DNA of 64,000 bases from Microthrixaceae bacterium (GTDB taxonomy: Bacteria > Actinomycetota > Acidimicrobiia > Acidimicrobiales > Poriferisodalaceae): NCBI GenBank assembly GCA_011523825.1, contig WTFX01000002.1, positions 58,239 to 122,238 on the forward strand. Direction: 5' to 3'. Both the position numbers and the translations under genes were made by a program. Position 1 is the stretch's first letter. Each line of letters opens with the position of its first letter. Below are positions 17,927-26,861 of the stretch, one piece after another. The notes beneath the pieces are model-generated. The model saw only the letters and a list, made by a program, of their open reading frames with translations, was not told the origin of the DNA and ran no database searches.

Positions 17927-18733
17927 TCATTCGACCAGGTCCACGACCAGTCCGTAGTGATCGGACGGCACCACGCCAGCGATGGCTTCGGCGCCGATCA
18001 ACCGGACCCTCGTGATGTTGCCCTGCGGGACCGGGCGCGGCGTCGACACGAACACGTAGTCGATGCGCCGGTTCGGCCACATGGCTTGGTGCAGGTAGGG
18101 GTTCTGGCCGCTCCACGTGAAGCCGGGGCCGTCGCCCGCCTGCGCCCAAACGTCGCTCCAGACCAGCTCCGGCGCCGGCGGTGGGCGCTCGCCGGTCAGC
18201 AGCCGGATCTCTTCGGAGCTCGGGACGGCGTTGAAATCGCCGGCCATGACGATCGGGAAACCCTCGGGATCGTGATGAGGTGCTGCCAGCTCGCACAGGG
18301 TGGCCACCTGTGCTTGACGGATCTCGCTGAGATGGAAGCGGTGCTCGAGGTGGGTGCAGATGACCGCCATCTCGCCGTCGCCGCGGGCGATCCGCGCCAC
18401 GACAGCGGTCCGGTGCCCGGACTGCTGGCCCTCGGGAGACGACGGGTCGCCGACCGCCAACGAGTGCGAGCTGGATTCGATGATCGCTGAGCGGCTGAGG
18501 ATCGCATTGCTGAACGACAGCCCTCGCCGCCCGAAGCGCGGGTGGTGTGCCACGTTCATGCCCAGCGCGTCGCCGAGCAGATCAGCCTGGCTCGGACCGT
18601 CACGCTCGGCCCAGATCTCCTGGCAGCACACGATGTCGGCGTCGAGTTCGGCGAGCGTGGCGGCGATGGCCTCGTGGCGGGCCTCCCAGTTGTCACCGAA
18701 GCGCCACCAGAGGTTCCAGGTCACGATGCGCAC
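17927..18733 (-). CDS. Endonuclease/exonuclease/phosphatase (EEP) family hydrolase
   Basis: A 268-residue DNase I-fold metal hydrolase. Motifs include VTWNLWW (Asn), CCQEIWAER (catalytic Glu), AVICTHLEHRFHLSEIRQAQ, VMAGDFNAVPSSEE (Asp/Asn pair), RRIDYVFVS and PSDHYGLVVDL (final Asp-His). It could act on nucleic acids, phospholipids or other phosphoesters; no signal peptide is present. GTG at 18733 places the start directly at the fold's first strand; a longer version would begin with TTG inside the divergent alaX gene. It is convergent with pafC. Confidence 0.85.
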   Translation of the reverse strand: MRIVTWNLWWRFGDNWEARHEAIAATLAELDADIVCCQEIWAERDGPSQADLLGDALGMNVAHHPRFGRRGLSFSNAILSRSAIIESSSHSLAVGDPSSPEGQQSGHRTAVVARIARGDGEMAVICTHLEHRFHLSEIRQAQVATLCELAAPHHDPEGFPIVMAGDFNAVPSSEEIRLLTGERPPPAPELVWSDVWAQAGDGPGFTWSGQNPYLHQAMWPNRRIDYVFVSTPRPVPQGNITRVRLIGAEAIAGVVPSDHYGLVVDLVE

Positions 18734-18768
18734 GGCGTCACCGTAACGGCCACGTATCGTCTGCGGCG

Positions 18769-19500
18769 ATGTCAACGGACCAAGTCACCGACCAGATCTA
18801 CCTGCGCGACGCATACCAGCAGAGCGTCGAGGCGACCGTGGTCGCCGTGCGAGACGATGCCGTAGCGCTCGATCGCACGGTGTTCTACGCGACCGGCGGA
18901 GGCCAGCCCCATGACACCGGCACGCTCGCCGATCAGAACGGCAACATCTGGCAGGTGCACAACGTCCGCAAGGAGGGCGATCTCGTCTGGCACGGGGTGG
19001 ATGCCGAGCCGCCACCGTCAGGAACCGCAGTCACCGGCATGATCGATTGGGACCGGCGGCTGCAGCTCATGCGCACCCACACCGCGCTGCACATCCTGTG
19101 CGGGGTCATCTGGAACGAGTGGGGAGTGCTCGTGACCGGCGGGAACATGGAGCCGCTGGCCGCCCGCATGGACTTCGAGTTCAGCCCGCTGCCCGAGGGC
19201 TTCGCGGCACGGGTCACCGATCTGGTGAACGCCGAGATCGCCGCGGATCGGCCCATCGAGGTGAGCTTCCTGGAACGCGAGGTGGCGCTGGCCGATCCCG
19301 AGCTGATCCGCACCAAGGTCAACCTGATCCCCGAGTGGGTGACCGACATCCGGGTGGTGGACATCGTGGGGCTCGACCGTCAGGCCGATGGCGGCACGCA
19401 TGTGGCCTCCACCAGCGCCGTGGGCCGGTTCGAGATCACCAAGACCGAGTCGAAGGGCAAGGGCAACAAGCGCGTCCGCATGGTGCTCCACGACGCCTGA
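18769..19500 (+). CDS. alaX: Alanyl-tRNA editing protein AlaX-like
   Basis: A 243-residue stand-alone editing domain related to the AlaRS second additional domain, which hydrolyses mischarged Ser- or Gly-tRNA(Ala). The zinc motif HTALH is at residues 104-108, preceded by the glycine-rich strand FYATGGGQPHDTG, and followed by IVGLDRQADGGTHV, which supplies the third and fourth ligand region. The C-terminal basic tail (KTESKGKGNKRVR) fits tRNA binding. TATCGT lies 8 bases upstream of ATG, a possible leaderless start. A methyltransferase gene follows after 49 bp. Confidence 0.88.
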   Translation: MSTDQVTDQIYLRDAYQQSVEATVVAVRDDAVALDRTVFYATGGGQPHDTGTLADQNGNIWQVHNVRKEGDLVWHGVDAEPPPSGTAVTGMIDWDRRLQLMRTHTALHILCGVIWNEWGVLVTGGNMEPLAARMDFEFSPLPEGFAARVTDLVNAEIAADRPIEVSFLEREVALADPELIRTKVNLIPEWVTDIRVVDIVGLDRQADGGTHVASTSAVGRFEITKTESKGKGNKRVRMVLHDA

Positions 19501-19536
19501 TTCGCTCCCGCTCTTGGCGGGCGCGCGTCTGTTCGG

Positions 19537-19542
19537 TACCTT
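19537..19542 (+). promoter_or_regulatory. -10 box of a probable leaderless promoter (DNA methyltransferase)
   Basis: TACCTT ends 7 bases before the ATG at 19550. The same TACCTT hexamer, also preceded by GG and followed by G, occurs upstream of the sulfotransferase gene at 44409-44414. Confidence 0.4.
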
Positions 19543-19549
19543 GTGGAAA

Positions 19550-21178
19550 ATGACTCCCCGGGAGCCGTCGGGCGGAACACGCACCGTTGCACCGGCTGCT
19601 CGCCAGACGGCGACCTCTCGATTCGGCGCCTCACGGCGCGAGGGCCACGACGCTTCGGCGTTCTACGCCCGCTTCACGCCGCCGATCCTGTCCGACGACG
19701 ATGAGGTGGCCCGCGGGCCCGCGCACGACCCGGACTTGCTGGCACGCATCGGCGACGGCTGCTTCTGCGGGGACGCTCGACGCATGGCCGAGCTGCCCGA
19801 TGCCTGCGTGGCGCTGGTGGTCACCTCACCGCCGTACTTCGTCGGCAAGTCCTACGAAGACGCGATTGCAGCGGGCGCTGACCGCCGCATCCCCACCAGC
19901 TACTTCGACTATCTCGCGATGCTGAAGGACGTCTTTGCGGAGTGCGCACGGGTGCTGGAGCCGGGCGGACGCATCGCTGTCAACGTGGCCAACTTGGGCC
20001 GCAAGCCGTATCGCAGCCTGTCGGGCGACGTGGCCCGAATCTTTGAGGAGCTCGGCCTGCTGCTGCGGGGCGAGATCGTCTGGCAGAAGAGCAAGGGCTC
20101 GAGCGGGTCGTGCGCGTGGGGCTCGTTCCGCAGCCCGTCCAACCCGACGCTGCGCGACACCACCGAACGCATCGTGATCGCCAGCAAGGGCAGGTTCGAC
20201 CGGGCGCGATCAGTATCACAGCGGGAGAGCGAGGGCCTGCCGTACCGCAGCAGCCTGTCCACCGACGAGTTCATGGAGGCCACGCTCGACGTGTGGGACA
20301 TGGGTCCCGAGAGCGCGCAGCGGGTGCGGCACCCCGCACCTTTCCCGCTGGAACTGCCCCGCCGCCTGATCGACCTGTACACCTACGAGGACGATCTCGT
20401 GCTGGACCCGTTTATGGGCTCGGGCACGACGCTCGTGGCAAGCGTGCTGTGCGGGCGACGGCCGGTGGGCTACGACCTGAACCCCGACTACGCGGACTTG
20501 GCCCGTGCGCGCGTCGCCGCTGCGGCCTCAGCTCCGACTGAAGGCTCGCCCCATACAGCGCAGCAGCCGCTGTTCGAGCCGAGTGAGGTTTCCTCGCCGG
20601 CACGGGCGGCGTCGGATGTGCCCAGATCCGGCATGGCCGCATCGATGACTCTTTCCGAGTCGAGTGTCCCAGCCTCGGCGCCGATTGCCGATGCGATGAC
20701 CGCCGACGCATTCGTCCGTCAAGCGGTGGAAGCCGGTCGCAAGGCGCACGACATCGCCAGCGAGATGCTGGAACGCTCGGGATTCGAGATCATCCGCAGC
20801 CCTGCCACGGTGCGCGGCTCTGGTGTGAAGTTCAGCTTCCTGGTGGCCGATCGAACGAAGCGTGAGTGGTGGATCGATGTGGCCGGGGCCTTCACGACCG
20901 TGCGGCCGGGGCTGTTGCGAGCCGACACCCTGTGGAAGGCACTGGGCCGGGCCTCGGTGCTGGCGGCCGCTGAATCCGAAGCTCGGCTGCTGATGCTCAC
21001 ACCACACTTGCCCCGGGTGGGGAGCGAAGGAGATCGTGCTCTGCGCACGCTGGGTCCGGCGACGGTTCTTGACGTCATCGAGCTGTTCGACGAAGCCGCC
21101 GCTGCCCGGCTGACGAGCTACGCCGATGGCGCTGCAGCCCCGCTGGCCGGTTTCTGGGACGACAGCGAGATCGGTTAG
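19550..21178 (+). CDS. Site-specific DNA methyltransferase with C-terminal extension
   Basis: A 542-residue amino-methyltransferase of the TSPPY class (residues ~92-96), with the SAM motif DPFMGSGTT near residue 287 after the TSPPY motif, the beta-class order. KSKGSSGSCAWGSFRSPSNP and the RHPAPFPLELPRRLIDLY block are typical of N4-cytosine/N6-adenine enzymes. Residues ~330-390 are a low-complexity linker. The last ~150 residues form a separate domain (HDIASEMLERSGFEII, KREWWIDVAGAFT, DTLWKALGRASVL) that looks nuclease-fold-like but lacks a clear D-ExK motif. No restriction gene lies beside it, so it is probably an orphan methylase. The target sequence is unknown. Confidence 0.85.
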   Translation: MTPREPSGGTRTVAPAARQTATSRFGASRREGHDASAFYARFTPPILSDDDEVARGPAHDPDLLARIGDGCFCGDARRMAELPDACVALVVTSPPYFVGKSYEDAIAAGADRRIPTSYFDYLAMLKDVFAECARVLEPGGRIAVNVANLGRKPYRSLSGDVARIFEELGLLLRGEIVWQKSKGSSGSCAWGSFRSPSNPTLRDTTERIVIASKGRFDRARSVSQRESEGLPYRSSLSTDEFMEATLDVWDMGPESAQRVRHPAPFPLELPRRLIDLYTYEDDLVLDPFMGSGTTLVASVLCGRRPVGYDLNPDYADLARARVAAAASAPTEGSPHTAQQPLFEPSEVSSPARAASDVPRSGMAASMTLSESSVPASAPIADAMTADAFVRQAVEAGRKAHDIASEMLERSGFEIIRSPATVRGSGVKFSFLVADRTKREWWIDVAGAFTTVRPGLLRADTLWKALGRASVLAAAESEARLLMLTPHLPRVGSEGDRALRTLGPATVLDVIELFDEAAAARLTSYADGAAAPLAGFWDDSEIG

Positions 21179-21182
21179 GCGC

Positions 21183-21941
21183 TCAAACGCTGTCTATGCG
21201 CTTGAAGAGCTCGGCGCAGGCGATCCCTGCCTGCTGGCCGCTGGCCGCGGCTACGGCGTCTACCCAATCGGCGAAACGCTGCACCTGGGCGGGGTCGTCG
21301 GGGTTGGCAATGTCGTGGGTGGTCACGAACTGGCTGCGATGACACAGCAGCGCCTCGGTCTTGGCGGCAGTCCAGCCCTCGACGTTCTCGGCGTGGTCGG
21401 GCTCGTCAGCCTCGAACAGCAGCAGCTCGTCAGGCCGGTGCGACGGCAGGCCCTGCTCAGGGAAGAAGAACGGATCCCGCGCCGCCACCACGCCCTCGAT
21501 AGCCAGCAGTCCCGCATGCCGATGATCGGGATGCAGCCGGTAGCGCTTCCACGGGTCATGGCCGAGCACTACGGCAGGCCGGAGCTCACGGATGGTCCGG
21601 GCGACTTGTGCACGTGTTGCGAGGTCGCTGTCGAGCTCGCCGTCGACGTGGCCGCCGAATCGGACCTCGCCGGTCGCACCGAGCGCAGCTGCTGCAGCCC
21701 GCTGTTCGTCTTGGCGAAGGCGTACCAGCGCCGTCTGGTCGCAGTCAGGATCCCAGGTGCCCTTCGAACCGTCAGTGCAGATGAAGTGGTGCACGACCGT
21801 GCCGCCGGCTGCCCACTTGGCCAGCGTGGCACCGCAGTCGAACTCGGCATCGTCAGGATGGGCGGCGATGACCAGCGCTGAAGCCGGTACTGGCAGATCC
21901 ACCGAGAAGCCGGCGCTTGGGCTCGGGGCCTCAGCAGGCAT
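21183..21941 (-). CDS. PIG-L/LmbE-family N-acetyl-glucosaminyl deacetylase
   Basis: A 252-residue zinc-dependent deacetylase-like protein. The metal motif AAHPDDAEF sits near the start, followed by the FICTDGSKGTWDPD loop, the VLGHDPWKRYRLHPDHRHAG block (HxxH ligands) and a C-terminal HRSQFVTTHD segment. Relatives include MshB and Mca of mycothiol metabolism and several antibiotic-pathway enzymes; which applies here is open. The start overlaps the end of cofC by 11 bases, so the two are co-transcribed and likely coupled. Confidence 0.85.
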   Translation of the reverse strand: MPAEAPSPSAGFSVDLPVPASALVIAAHPDDAEFDCGATLAKWAAGGTVVHHFICTDGSKGTWDPDCDQTALVRLRQDEQRAAAAALGATGEVRFGGHVDGELDSDLATRAQVARTIRELRPAVVLGHDPWKRYRLHPDHRHAGLLAIEGVVAARDPFFFPEQGLPSHRPDELLLFEADEPDHAENVEGWTAAKTEALLCHRSQFVTTHDIANPDDPAQVQRFADWVDAVAAASGQQAGIACAELFKRIDSV

Positions 21942-22557
21942 CGTCGTGGGTGTGCCCGCCGAGCTCGGCCGCGTCCAGGTCATCGGGCGTGTCGATGTCG
22001 AATTCGAGCGCTGCGACCCTCCGCACTCGCAAGTCGAGCCCGCACAGCAGCGCCTCGGCGCAGTGAGCCTCGAATGAGCCGGGCCCGTAGTGGAATTCGA
22101 AACCGGTACCCAGCGGCAGCGCCATGACATTGGTGCCGTCCAGATGCCGATCCGGGACGATGGTCACCGTGCCTGCCTCAGCCAGCCCGTCCAGCGTCTG
22201 AGCATGCGGCAAGTCGGCGTGTGCGATCACGACATGGCCAAGACCGTCGCCGCTCGTGCCGGCTGTCTCGAGTGCGGCCACGGCAGCGGTGATCGCCGGA
22301 TTCAGACCGTCGGCGTCGATCCACAGCACCTCGGCGCCCACCGCGTGCGCCCAATCGGCCACCTCGTCGTTGTCGCACACGATCTTGGTCGGCAACGAGC
22401 CGGCGGCCTTCACGACCTGGCTTGCCATGGTGCGCGCCAATTCATGCCGCTCGGACTCGCTCAAGCGGTCCGCGAGGCGGCCCTTGGCGAGCCGGAAGCC
22501 CTTGACGGGAATGAGCACGGTCGGCGTGACGCCAGTAGGAGTGCCGTTGGGAGTCAC
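21931..22557 (-). CDS. cofC: 2-phospho-L-lactate / phosphoenolpyruvate guanylyltransferase CofC
   Basis: A 208-residue nucleotidyltransferase of coenzyme F420 biosynthesis, which makes the GPP-activated three-carbon precursor used by CofD. Visible family blocks are VLIPVKGFRLAKGRLAD at the N-terminus, the HADLPHAQTLDG metal/nucleotide segment, the TIVPDRHLDGTNVMALP loop and FDIDTPDDLDA at the end. The start is GTG. It supports an F420-using lifestyle, consistent with the LLM-type oxidoreductase at 46.8 kb. The deacetylase gene overlaps its 3' end. Confidence 0.9.
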   Translation of the reverse strand: MTPNGTPTGVTPTVLIPVKGFRLAKGRLADRLSESERHELARTMASQVVKAAGSLPTKIVCDNDEVADWAHAVGAEVLWIDADGLNPAITAAVAALETAGTSGDGLGHVVIAHADLPHAQTLDGLAEAGTVTIVPDRHLDGTNVMALPLGTGFEFHYGPGSFEAHCAEALLCGLDLRVRRVAALEFDIDTPDDLDAAELGGHTHDDAC

Positions 22558-22633
22558 CCTCGCCGAGTGTATGGCCCAGCCTCTCGGCCGTATCTGCCGA
22601 GGCTGACAGTCGACGGTTTGCTAGGACAGGACG

Positions 22634-25048
22634 GTGCGAATCGGCAAACGGGTTGATCGCCCCCGCCCCCCGCGTCCAGCTGAGCCGCCGTCCGGCTGGG
22701 TCCGACCGTGGTGGGCGGAGCGTCAGCTCGACCCCAATTCGGCTGCGTACGCCGCGGCGCCTAGTCAAGTCCGATACTGGAATAGCGACGACCATGTCGA
22801 AGCGAGCGTGCTCGCGAACACGCTGGGCCGCTCATGGACGACCGTCGGGCTGCCCGAGACGCTGGAGCGGGCCGAGGTGGATCCGCGGGGACTGGTGGTG
22901 TGCGGGGGATGGTCGCTGGATTGGTGGGTGCGCTCCGGCGAGGAATGGGCCTTCCCATCGCGAGCGTCCTCCGTAAGGCAGCGCTTGGTAGATGGGATGC
23001 CGGTCGTCGAGACCATGCTGAGGATCGGCGGTGGCGATGTCTCTCACCGTGTTGCGGCGGCCCGGGGCGCTGCGGTCCAGCTCGGCGACGCCGAGCGGCA
23101 CGTCACGAGGCAGGACAAGCGGGTGCTGGGCGACGGCGCAAGCGCCGTTCCTGAGGTATTGGTGATTGAAATCGCCAATCGAACGCCTGCGCCCGTGGCA
23201 GTGGCGCTCGCGGCGAGGCCGTGCCACATGGGCGCCTTCGAGCACGAGAACGACGAGATGTGGGAGTGGTCGAACGCGTGGGGAATCGACGAGATTCTCG
23301 TCGACGGTCGTGTGATGACGCTTGGCGATATTCACCTCCATGCGGCGAACGGCACGGCGGTGGTCTTTGATCGCGTGCCAGGCGACGTGGTCGTCGGCAG
23401 TAACGGCATCGACTGCGCCACAGAGCTCGTGTCCTCAGCCGGTCAGGCCGCCACAGAACAGGCCAGTTCGGTGCCCGTCAGCATCGGAAGCAGTGGGTCT
23501 CTCGGCAATCCGGCATCGACACCGAAACTCGAGCGCGCTTCGGTCTCGGTGACCTGCCCCCAGCGCCTGGCAAACGCGGCAGCGGTCTTCCCGCTCGTCG
23601 CCGGCGCGACGCTGCGTGCTGCAGTTGTCGGGCGCGGCTCGCCATTCGAATGGGACGATGCCGGCAGCCCCGCGCTCGGTGCCGGCGTGCTGGAAGCGGT
23701 GCCTGGCCTGGAGCGGGTGGCAAATGGCTGGCGGCAGCGCGTCGATGCAGGCTGCCGGATCGAATTGCCCAGTGGCCGTCTGGCCGATGCCGTGCTGTCG
23801 GCGCGTGCCTCCCAGCTGCTCGCCACGGCGCCGTTCGATGACGGCCCGGGAGTCGCCGGTCCCATGCTCGCCTCGGCGCTGGCCACCGACTTTCAGTTCG
23901 CCGGCGACGACCTGGTGCAATTGCTGGCGCTGATCGAGTCGGGCGCGCCTGAGCAGGTTCGAGATCTGCTGCTGCGACAAGCCCAGGCGCAGTTTCCTTC
24001 CGGCGAGACCTCCAGCATGGGCGTCTCGGTCACCGGCACATCGCTCGTACTGGCAGAGCATCTGCTGTCGCTGCATCCCGACCCGGCATTCGTCGAGGCC
24101 ATCGGCGAGTTCGCGGCATCAGGGGCACGATGGCTGCTGACGCGCGATGCGGTGCAGCGAGAGGAGCCATGGACCATCCGCGAAGGGTTGCGGGCCGGCT
24201 ACCGGATGCTGCTGCGGCTCAGCGCTGAACGCGCGGCAAGAGCCTTGCGGCGCGAGGCGATATCGCTTTCTGAGGCACTGCGGGTTGACGTGGGTGCCAC
24301 CGCGTCCCCGTCGTTCTACCGCGATCGGCTGGGACGCCTGCCGTGGGAGGCATCGTGGGACAAGATGCCGGCACCGCCGAGCCAGCGCTGGGAGTGGCTC
24401 TCGCACGACACCGGGCTGTGGATCCATGCTGCGGTGCCGTGGGCGCCGTCATTGCCGTTCGTGGGGGCCGAGCCGGCCGGCGGCACGCCAGCGGACTTCG
24501 TGGACGACACTGCCGCGTCGTGCGGTCACGACATGGTGGCCACTGCGCTGCTGGCCTTCGCCGAGGCTCGACCGGCACCGGGACGCTCCTTCGAGCGCCT
24601 TGAGGCACTGGTGTCGGTGGCGTCGCCGACGCTGAACTGGCCGACGTTCATGCATCCGGTGCTGCGCACAGGCACCAACGGCACGGGGCACGACCTTATG
24701 GTCGGCGGCCTATTCGTGCGAACGTTGTTGCGGCTGCTGGTCGACGTTCCCGATCACGGCGAGGCCAGCGGCGGGAGAGCAGGCCGCGAACCGCCACGCC
24801 TGCGACTTGCCGCGCACTGGCCGGCGGCGTGGCTGGGCCAGCCGGTCGAGATCCACGATGTGCCGACGCGTATCGGCAAGGTGTCGTGGGCCGTGCGCTG
24901 GCACGGCGAGCGGCCGGCGCTGCTGTGGGAGGTTGTGCCCCACGACGCGGCCGGCGACCCGCCCGCAGTCACAGTGCCAGGACTGGATCCGGCGTTCACG
25001 GCGACAGGCTGGCGGGGCGAGACCCTGCTGGCACCACACGCTGCATAG
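22634..25048 (+). CDS. Large protein of unknown function, possibly six-hairpin glycosidase-like
   Basis: An 804-residue protein with no signal peptide and no motif I can name with confidence. The first ~350 residues look beta-rich (VLVIEIANRTPAPVAVALAARP, HENDEMWEWSNAWGID). The second half is helical with repeated Trp-rich segments (PWEASWDKMPAPPSQRWEWLSHDTGLWIHAAVPW) and ends in a short beta region (HDVPTRIGKVSWAVRWHG). A beta-sandwich followed by a helical toroid and a beta end resembles glucoamylase/phosphorylase-type glycosidases, but no catalytic pair is recognised, so this is only a structural guess. Start GTG at 22634; it is divergent from cofC. Confidence 0.75.
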   Translation: MRIGKRVDRPRPPRPAEPPSGWVRPWWAERQLDPNSAAYAAAPSQVRYWNSDDHVEASVLANTLGRSWTTVGLPETLERAEVDPRGLVVCGGWSLDWWVRSGEEWAFPSRASSVRQRLVDGMPVVETMLRIGGGDVSHRVAAARGAAVQLGDAERHVTRQDKRVLGDGASAVPEVLVIEIANRTPAPVAVALAARPCHMGAFEHENDEMWEWSNAWGIDEILVDGRVMTLGDIHLHAANGTAVVFDRVPGDVVVGSNGIDCATELVSSAGQAATEQASSVPVSIGSSGSLGNPASTPKLERASVSVTCPQRLANAAAVFPLVAGATLRAAVVGRGSPFEWDDAGSPALGAGVLEAVPGLERVANGWRQRVDAGCRIELPSGRLADAVLSARASQLLATAPFDDGPGVAGPMLASALATDFQFAGDDLVQLLALIESGAPEQVRDLLLRQAQAQFPSGETSSMGVSVTGTSLVLAEHLLSLHPDPAFVEAIGEFAASGARWLLTRDAVQREEPWTIREGLRAGYRMLLRLSAERAARALRREAISLSEALRVDVGATASPSFYRDRLGRLPWEASWDKMPAPPSQRWEWLSHDTGLWIHAAVPWAPSLPFVGAEPAGGTPADFVDDTAASCGHDMVATALLAFAEARPAPGRSFERLEALVSVASPTLNWPTFMHPVLRTGTNGTGHDLMVGGLFVRTLLRLLVDVPDHGEASGGRAGREPPRLRLAAHWPAAWLGQPVEIHDVPTRIGKVSWAVRWHGERPALLWEVVPHDAAGDPPAVTVPGLDPAFTATGWRGETLLAPHAA

Positions 25049-25110
25049 AGGTATCCGGCATCGTCGCTCAGTCTCTTGGCGGGTCTTGCGACCGGCACGG
25101 GGTCGGCAAC

Positions 25111-25116
25111 TAGGTT
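25111..25116 (+). promoter_or_regulatory. -10 box of a probable leaderless promoter (rnhB)
   Basis: TAGGTT lies 7 bases before the ATG at 25124. A TTGCGA at 25086-25091 could serve as -35 at 19-bp spacing. Confidence 0.45.
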
Positions 25117-25123
25117 CACAGCC

Positions 25124-25831
25124 ATGACGGCGCGGCCGAGCCTCACCTTCGAGCGGCGCTGCTGGGAAGCGGGCGAGACGACGGTTGTCGGCGTGGACGA
25201 GGTAGGCCGCGGCGCCTGGGCCGGCCCCTTGACGGTCGGCGCGGTCGTGGTCTCACCGCACGGTCGCGTGAACGGCATCCGCGACTCCAAGGAGCTCCGC
25301 CCCGAGGTACGCGAGCAGCTCTTCGAGCGCATCGACGACTGGGCCCGAGCATGGTCGGTGGGGCATGCCACCGCTGCCGAATGCGACGAGCTGGGCATGA
25401 CCGATGCCCTGCGGCTGGCCACCCGCCGGGCCTTGGACCTGCTGCCGGCCGAGCCGGACCGGGTGCTGCTCGACGGCAAGTTCAACTTTGTGGACTGGCG
25501 TCCCAGCCGGGCGCTTGTGGAGGGCGACCGGCGCTGCCTGTCGATCGCGGCAGCCTCGATCATGGCCAAGGTCGTGCGGGATCGGATCATGACGGTGCTG
25601 GCCGGCGATTTCCCGCCCTACGGGTTCGAGTCGAACAAGGGCTATCCCGCACCGGTCCACCGTGCCGCGCTGGCCACTCATGGACCATGCGCCATCCACC
25701 GGCTCAGCTGGTCGTTCACTGACGCGTTGCCCGATGCCGATCCGGTGCCGAGCGCCGCCCACCGCGACGCCGAGACGGCGCTGGCGACCTACTCGAGAGC
25801 CTTCGCAGGACCCGATGCGACACTGTTCTGA
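25124..25831 (+). CDS. rnhB: Ribonuclease HII
   Basis: A 235-residue endonuclease that cuts the RNA strand of RNA-DNA hybrids and starts ribonucleotide excision repair. The catalytic start is GVDEVGRG (Asp25, Glu26), followed by IRDSKEL, LLDGKFNFV (Asp117) and CLSIAAASIMAKVVRD carrying the last acidic/lysine positions. Length and order are normal for the family. The downstream PYGFESNKGYPAPVHRAAL block is characteristic. A leaderless promoter is likely. Confidence 0.95.
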   Translation: MTARPSLTFERRCWEAGETTVVGVDEVGRGAWAGPLTVGAVVVSPHGRVNGIRDSKELRPEVREQLFERIDDWARAWSVGHATAAECDELGMTDALRLATRRALDLLPAEPDRVLLDGKFNFVDWRPSRALVEGDRRCLSIAAASIMAKVVRDRIMTVLAGDFPPYGFESNKGYPAPVHRAALATHGPCAIHRLSWSFTDALPDADPVPSAAHRDAETALATYSRAFAGPDATLF

Positions 25832-25936
25832 CCCACCGTCCTGATCGGCTTGCCGGGCCAAGGGCCGCGTGCCGCCTCGGCAGCAAGCTGCGGGCGTGGG
25901 CTGCTAGAAGAAAGCAGCTTCGGAGAGGGGCGACCG

Positions 25937-26833
25937 ATGAGCGTGAGCGACGATCCCAACGCCGGCCAGCGCGAGTTCTGGCGCAACGCCGACATCTGGG
26001 TGCAGCAACAGGAGCGACTCGATGCGCAGCTCGAACACATCGGCCAGGCGGCGATGGACATCGCCGAGGCACCCCCGTCCGGAGCGCACGTGCTCGATGT
26101 GGGTTGCGGCTGTGGCCAGACCTCGCTCCAGTGGAGCGAGCGAGTGAGCGGGTCCGTCTTGGGGGTTGACATCAGCGACCTGCTCATCGACGTGGCCCGG
26201 CAGCGGGCTGCCTCCCACGCTGCCGAGTATCCGGCGTCGGCACCCATCAGCTTTGCCGTGGCTGACGCGCAGACCGCCGACATCACGGCACTCGGCGGGA
26301 AGGCCACGGGTTGCAACGGGGCGTTCAGCGGCTTCGACGTGGTGTTCTCCCGGTTCGGCGTGATGTTCTTCGCCGACCCCGCAGCGGCGTTTGCCAACGT
26401 GCGGGCAGCGACGCGATCGGGCGGGCAGCTCGCCTTTGCCTGCTGGCAGACGCCACGCCAGAACCCGTGGCTGATCACGGTCAACAAGGCAGTGCTGGAG
26501 ATCGTGGAGATGCCCGAAGGCGACGGACCCACGGTTGATCCGTTCGCGTTTGCCGACACCGACTTCGTGCGCGGCATCCTCAGCGACGCCGGCTGGTCGG
26601 CCGTCGACTTTGCGTCGTTCGAGACCGAGATGATCTACGGCGCCGGCAACACGCTCGCCGACACGGCCCAGTTCGCCATGGATCTCGGCATCGCCCAGCG
26701 GGCGCTGGAGGGGCACCCGCCCGCAGTGCACGCTCAAGCCAAGGAAGCCGTGATCGCGGCGCTTGCGCCGTTCGAGACCCCAGCAGGCGTGGTGTTCCCT
26801 GCCGCAGCGTGGATCGTCACAGCGCGCAACTGA
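25937..26833 (+). CDS. Class I SAM-dependent methyltransferase
   Basis: A 298-residue methyltransferase with Rossmann-fold motif I VLDVGCGCGQTSLQW near residue 55, VLGVDISDLLI as the acidic end of strand 2, VADAQTADI, and FDVVFSRFGVMFFADP as the motif IV/V region. RSGGQLAFACWQ follows. This pattern fits the UbiE/Methyltransf_11 group that methylates small molecules. ATG at 25937 is chosen because GGAGAGGGG precedes it. The substrate is unknown. Confidence 0.88.
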   Translation: MSVSDDPNAGQREFWRNADIWVQQQERLDAQLEHIGQAAMDIAEAPPSGAHVLDVGCGCGQTSLQWSERVSGSVLGVDISDLLIDVARQRAASHAAEYPASAPISFAVADAQTADITALGGKATGCNGAFSGFDVVFSRFGVMFFADPAAAFANVRAATRSGGQLAFACWQTPRQNPWLITVNKAVLEIVEMPEGDGPTVDPFAFADTDFVRGILSDAGWSAVDFASFETEMIYGAGNTLADTAQFAMDLGIAQRALEGHPPAVHAQAKEAVIAALAPFETPAGVVFPAAAWIVTARN

Positions 26834-26861
26834 TCAGCGGCGTTTGGCACACTCGCGGGCC

